From positions 1-64,000 of the forward strand of contig NZ_JAUYTS010000168.1 of assembly GCF_030695085.1 (NCBI RefSeq): 64,000 nucleotides of DNA, read 5' to 3'. A program made the position numbers and the translations under genes. Shown piece by piece: positions 60,921 to 64,000 of the stretch. The notes beneath the pieces are model-generated. The model was given only the letters and a program-made list of their open reading frames with translations, was not told the origin of the DNA and did no database searches. The stretch comes from Falsiroseomonas sp. GTDB lineage: Bacteria > Pseudomonadota > Alphaproteobacteria > Acetobacterales > Acetobacteraceae. The number at the start of each line of letters is the position of its first letter. The stretch's first letter is position 1.

Positions 60921-62495
60921 ATGCGCCTGCTCCGCCCCCTACTGCTCGCGTCAAGCCTGCTCGCATCGGCGCCTGTGGCTGCACAGGAATTGCGCGTCGG
61001 CTTCAAGGCCGCCGTCACCGGCAGCGACCCGCACCAGAACTACACGCCCAATCGCAACGTGCAGCTGCATGTCTATGAACCGCTGGTGTTGCAGGACGCC
61101 TTCATGCGGCTTCAGCCGGGCGCCGCCAGCGCCTGGCGCAATGTGGACCCCAGCACCTGGGAATTCACGCTGCGAGAGGGCCTGAAGTTTCACGACGGCA
61201 CGCCGGTAACGGCGGAGGATGTGGTCTTCTCGATCCAGCGGGCTCGCGCCGCCACCGGGCTTCGCACCTTCGTCGCCCAGACCCGCAGCGTGGCGAGCGT
61301 GGAGGCGAAGGACCCGCGCACCGTCCTGATCCGTACCACCTCTCCCACGCCCCTGTTGCCGGCGCAGATGGCGGTGATCGCCATCGTCTCCGCGCGTGCC
61401 GCGGCAGAGGCGGGGGAGGCCGAGTTCAACGGCGGCCGCGCCGCCATCGGCACCGGGCCCTATCGCTGGGTGCGCTACACGCCCGGCCGCGACGTGGTGA
61501 TCGAGCGTGCCGCGAGCCATTGGCAGGCAGCGGAGCCCTGGGAACGGGTGAGCTTCCGCTTCATCTCGAATGACAGCGCCCGCGTCGCGGCGCTGCTGGC
61601 CGGCGATGTGGACGTGATCGACAATGTGCCACCCTCGCTGTTCGGCGAGGTCCGCGCCAGCGACCGCACGCAGCTTGTCACCACGCCCGGCCTGTTCACG
61701 CTGTACATGTATCTGGACCATTTCCGCGATCAGGTGGTCTTCGCCACCGGTCCGGACGGCCAGCCCCTGGCCCGCAACCCGGTGCGCGATCCGCGCGTGC
61801 GGCAGGCGCTGAACCTCGCGATCAACCGCGTGGCGCTGGCCGAGCGCGGCATGGAAGGGGCTGCGGACCCGATCGGGCAGTTTGCCGGGCCCGGCTTCAT
61901 CGGGCACGACGAAAGCCTGGCGCCGCCACGGCACGATCCGGCCCAGGCCCGCCGCCTGCTGGCGGAGGCCGGCTACCCGAATGGCTTCGGCCTCACCATC
62001 CACTGCACCAATGACCGCTTCCCGGGCGATTCCCGTACCTGCCAGGCGGTGGGGCAGATGTTCACCGCCATCGGCATCCGCACCATCGTGGAACCGCTGC
62101 CCTCGGCGGTGTTCTTCCGCCGCGCCAATGGCAGCGCCACGCAGGACCCGGAATTCACCGCCTTCATGGCGATCTTCGCCTCCTCCACCGGGGTGGCGAG
62201 CGAGAGCATGACCACCATTCTGCGCACGCGGAACCGCGACACCGGCGCCGGGTCGCTGAACCGCGGCCGCTATTCCAACGCGGCGCTGGATGCGGCGCTG
62301 GACCGGGTTGATGCGATCTTCGACGATGTGGCGCGGGAACGGGCCATGGGGGATGCGGCGCGCATCGCCATCGAGGACAATGCAATCATCCCGGTCTTCT
62401 CGCTGCGCGCCTCCTACGGGCTGCGGCGCGGGCTGAGCATCGTGCCGCGCGGCGACCAGTACACCTTCGCCACCACCATCCGCACCGCGCCGTAG
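60921..62495 (+). CDS. Peptide/nickel-type ABC substrate-binding protein (family 5)
   Basis: 524 aa. Signal peptide MRLLRPLLLASSLLASAPVAAQ, then LRVGFKAAVTGSDPHQNYTPNRNVQLHVYEPLV, WEFTLREGLKFHDGTPVTAEDVVFSIQRAR and PVRDPRVRQALNLAINRVAL, the SBP family 5 pattern. A GAGAGGGAG SD precedes the ATG. It follows the LLM gene by 19 bases. No permease or ATPase genes follow, so those parts must be elsewhere. Peptide or peptide-like cargo fits the peptidases upstream. Confidence 0.93.
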   Translation: MRLLRPLLLASSLLASAPVAAQELRVGFKAAVTGSDPHQNYTPNRNVQLHVYEPLVLQDAFMRLQPGAASAWRNVDPSTWEFTLREGLKFHDGTPVTAEDVVFSIQRARAATGLRTFVAQTRSVASVEAKDPRTVLIRTTSPTPLLPAQMAVIAIVSARAAAEAGEAEFNGGRAAIGTGPYRWVRYTPGRDVVIERAASHWQAAEPWERVSFRFISNDSARVAALLAGDVDVIDNVPPSLFGEVRASDRTQLVTTPGLFTLYMYLDHFRDQVVFATGPDGQPLARNPVRDPRVRQALNLAINRVALAERGMEGAADPIGQFAGPGFIGHDESLAPPRHDPAQARRLLAEAGYPNGFGLTIHCTNDRFPGDSRTCQAVGQMFTAIGIRTIVEPLPSAVFFRRANGSATQDPEFTAFMAIFASSTGVASESMTTILRTRNRDTGAGSLNRGRYSNAALDAALDRVDAIFDDVARERAMGDAARIAIEDNAIIPVFSLRASYGLRRGLSIVPRGDQYTFATTIRTAP

Positions 62496-62506
62496 CGGCA
62501 GGCTAC
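62492..62506. terminator. Small inverted repeat holding both convergent stops
   Basis: GTAGC (62492-62496), GGCAG, GCTAC (62502-62506) contains the TAG of the binding-protein gene and, on the other strand, the TAG of the SLC13 gene. The stem is only 5 bases, so any terminator effect would be weak. It is the only structure in the 7-base gap. Confidence 0.25.
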
Positions 62507-64000
62507 AGCGGCCAGAACAGCAGCAGCGCCGGCACGGCCACGGCCACCACCAGAATCTCCAGCGGCAGGCCGAGGCGCCAATAGTCGCTGAAGCGGAAGC
62601 CGCCGGGCCCCAGGATCAGCGTGTTGTTCTGGTGCCCGATCGGCGTCAGGAAGGCGCAGGATGCGCCGATCGCCACCGCCATCAGGAAGGGGTCGGCCGC
62701 GACGCCGAGCTGGCTGGCGGTGCCGATGGCCACCGGGCACATCACCGCGGCGGTGCCGGCATTGTTCATGAAATCCGACAGCGTCATCGTCACCACCAGC
62801 ACCAGTGCCAGCGCCGCCACCGGCCCGTAGGACGCCACCGGCGCCAGCATCGCATTGGCCACCAGATCCGCGGCGCCGGTCGTGGCCATCGCCTCCGCCA
62901 CCGGCAGCAGTGCGGCCAGCAGCACAACCACCGGCCAGTCCACCGCATCATAAAGCCGCCGCACCGGCACCTGGCCGAGCACCACCACCGCCAGCACGCC
63001 GGCGGCGAAGGCGATGGCGGCCGGCACCAGGCCGAAGGCGGCGCCGGCAATGGCGGCCAGCATCGCGCCACCGACCAGCGCGGCGCGCCGCGCATCCGGC
63101 AGGCGCAACGAGCGTTGGGCCAGTGGCACCAGGCCAAATTGCTGGGCAAACTCCGTCATCGTCTCGGGCGAGCCCTGCAGCAGCAGCATGTCGCCTTCAC
63201 GCAGCGCCATGCTGTTGAGCCGCGCGGTCTCCCGCACGCCACGGCGGGAGATGGCGAGCAGGTTGACGCCGAATTGGTGGCGCAGGCGGATGCTGCGGGC
63301 GGAAAGCCCGGCAATCTCGGCCCGTGGCCGCACCACATATTCCGCCAGCACCACTTCGGGCGATTGCAGCGCCGCGGCGGGGCTGTCCGGCTCGGGCTTT
63401 GCGTCCACCGCGGCGCCCTCGCCCGGTCGCACCTCCTCCTCCAGTTTCAGGCCGAGATCGGCCAGCGCGGCGGTCAGCGCCTCCGGCTCCGCCTCGATCA
63501 CCAGGATGTCGCCGGCCTTCACCTCCCGCGACAGGTGCGGTGCGGCGATCCGGCGTTCGTTGCGCAACAGGCCGATAACCTGCGCCTCGCTGGCCTGCAG
63601 CGCTTCCTCGATCGCGCGCAGCGACATGCCGGCGGCCTTGGCGCCTTCCGGCACGCGCGCCTCGGTCAGGTAGGCGCCGCTGGCGAAGCCCTCGGCACCG
63701 CTGACCTTGCGCGCCGGCACCAGCCGCCAGGCGAGCGCCAGGAAAGCCAGGCCGGCAAGCGCCACCGCCACGCCGACCGGAGCGAAGTCGAACATCGCGA
63801 AGCTGCCCGAACCGCCGGCCTGCGCGCGGAAGCCGGAGACGATGAGGTTGGGTGGCGTGCCGATCAGCGTCGTCATGCCGCCGAGGATCGAGCCGAAGGC
63901 CAGCGGCATCAGGATCCGGCCCGGCGGCAGGCCGAGCCGCGCGGCAACGGGAATCGCCACCGGCATCAGCAGCGCCAGCGCGCCGACATTGTTCATGAAG
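62503..64000 (-). CDS. SLC13 (DASS) family permease with TrkA-C domains, partial
   Basis: At least 498 codons; the 5' end lies beyond the window. The visible part begins within the first DASS half (MNNVGALALLMPVAIPVAARLGLPPGRILMPLAFGSILGGMTTLIGTPPNLIVSGF, the SNT-type substrate motif). Two cytoplasmic TrkA-C regions follow (about 110-190 and 210-290), then the second membrane half with DFMNNAGTAAVMCPVAIG and FLTPIGHQNNTLILGPGG. Such carriers move sulfate, dicarboxylates or similar anions with sodium. No frameshift seen. Confidence 0.92.
   Translation of the reverse strand, partial: FMNNVGALALLMPVAIPVAARLGLPPGRILMPLAFGSILGGMTTLIGTPPNLIVSGFRAQAGGSGSFAMFDFAPVGVAVALAGLAFLALAWRLVPARKVSGAEGFASGAYLTEARVPEGAKAAGMSLRAIEEALQASEAQVIGLLRNERRIAAPHLSREVKAGDILVIEAEPEALTAALADLGLKLEEEVRPGEGAAVDAKPEPDSPAAALQSPEVVLAEYVVRPRAEIAGLSARSIRLRHQFGVNLLAISRRGVRETARLNSMALREGDMLLLQGSPETMTEFAQQFGLVPLAQRSLRLPDARRAALVGGAMLAAIAGAAFGLVPAAIAFAAGVLAVVVLGQVPVRRLYDAVDWPVVVLLAALLPVAEAMATTGAADLVANAMLAPVASYGPVAALALVLVVTMTLSDFMNNAGTAAVMCPVAIGTASQLGVAADPFLMAVAIGASCAFLTPIGHQNNTLILGPGGFRFSDYWRLGLPLEILVVAVAVPALLLFWPL

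Noticed and set aside
1..64000. tRNA, rRNA, CRISPR array, prophage or insertion sequence
   Set aside because: I looked for cloverleaf ends, regularly spaced repeats, transposase or integrase motifs and terminal repeats, and found none.

Overview
The window is GC-rich (roughly 70%), densely packed chromosomal DNA. Many stops and starts overlap as ATGA, GTGA or TGATG, and there are four convergent 3' overlaps. Gene content (transport plus catabolism of amino acids, ureides, peptides and acyl-CoAs), protein style and composition fit an alphaproteobacterium, most likely an Acetobacteraceae/Roseomonas-like heterotroph. That assignment is inference, because no rRNA or other marker is present. I see no tRNA, rRNA, CRISPR array, prophage or insertion sequence.

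Layout. 0.2-1.8 kb (-): a thiolase-fold protein without the usual nucleophilic Cys, paired with a DUF35 OB-fold protein. 1.9-6.6 kb (+): homogentisate dioxygenase, fumarylacetoacetase, an HMG-CoA-lyase-like aldolase and a class III CoA-transferase. 6.6-9.8 kb (-): SDR, acyl-CoA dehydrogenase, APH-type kinase and a DUF6285-like small protein, the same four families as the levulinate (Lva) phospho-acyl-CoA route. 9.8-11.8 kb (-): a response regulator and a histidine kinase whose membrane domain carries the full ethylene/copper-site signature of plant ETR1. 11.9-13.3 kb: an HpxZ/AtzH-like protein and a universal stress protein behind an FNR-type box. 13.3-23.3 kb: a four-gene flavin/iron-sulfur amino-acid dehydrogenase operon (+) flanked by two paralogous polar amino acid ABC transporters (-), of which only one has an ATPase. 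23.4-28.4 kb: MFS carrier, VOC protein, D-aminoacylase-type deacylase, FAD oxidoreductase and an Asp/Glu/hydantoin racemase.

27.6-34.4 kb (-): an apparent ureide operon (split AtzF-like allophanate hydrolase, SsuABC/Tau-type ABC importer, PuuE-like allantoinase/deacetylase, racemase) with an FCD-type GntR regulator and a perfect palindrome between regulator and operon. 34.4-36.4 kb: an orphan AapJ-like binding protein and a DUF4189 secreted protein. 36.6-41.0 kb: glutathione-dependent formaldehyde dehydrogenase, two FAD proteins and a VOC protein. 41.0-46.5 kb (-): ureDABCEFG plus a HupE/UreJ permease. 46.8-52.2 kb (+): urtABCDE, the urea ABC transporter, behind a sigma54-like promoter and with a strong hairpin between urtA and urtB. 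52.4-62.5 kb: peptidase-like enzymes (CPG2-like M20, MmgE/PrpD, M20, M28, AbgB-like M20), an LLM flavin monooxygenase and a peptide-type binding protein. The window ends inside an SLC13-type permease.

Taken together, the middle of the window looks devoted to nitrogen scavenging. Amino-acid- or opine-like compounds enter by the PAAT transporters and are oxidised by the flavin dehydrogenase. Ureides enter by the Tau-type transporter and are hydrolysed to allophanate or urea. Urea enters by Urt and is split by urease. The first 10 kb handles carbon (tyrosine and branched or hydroxylated acyl-CoAs), with acetoacetate as a shared product.
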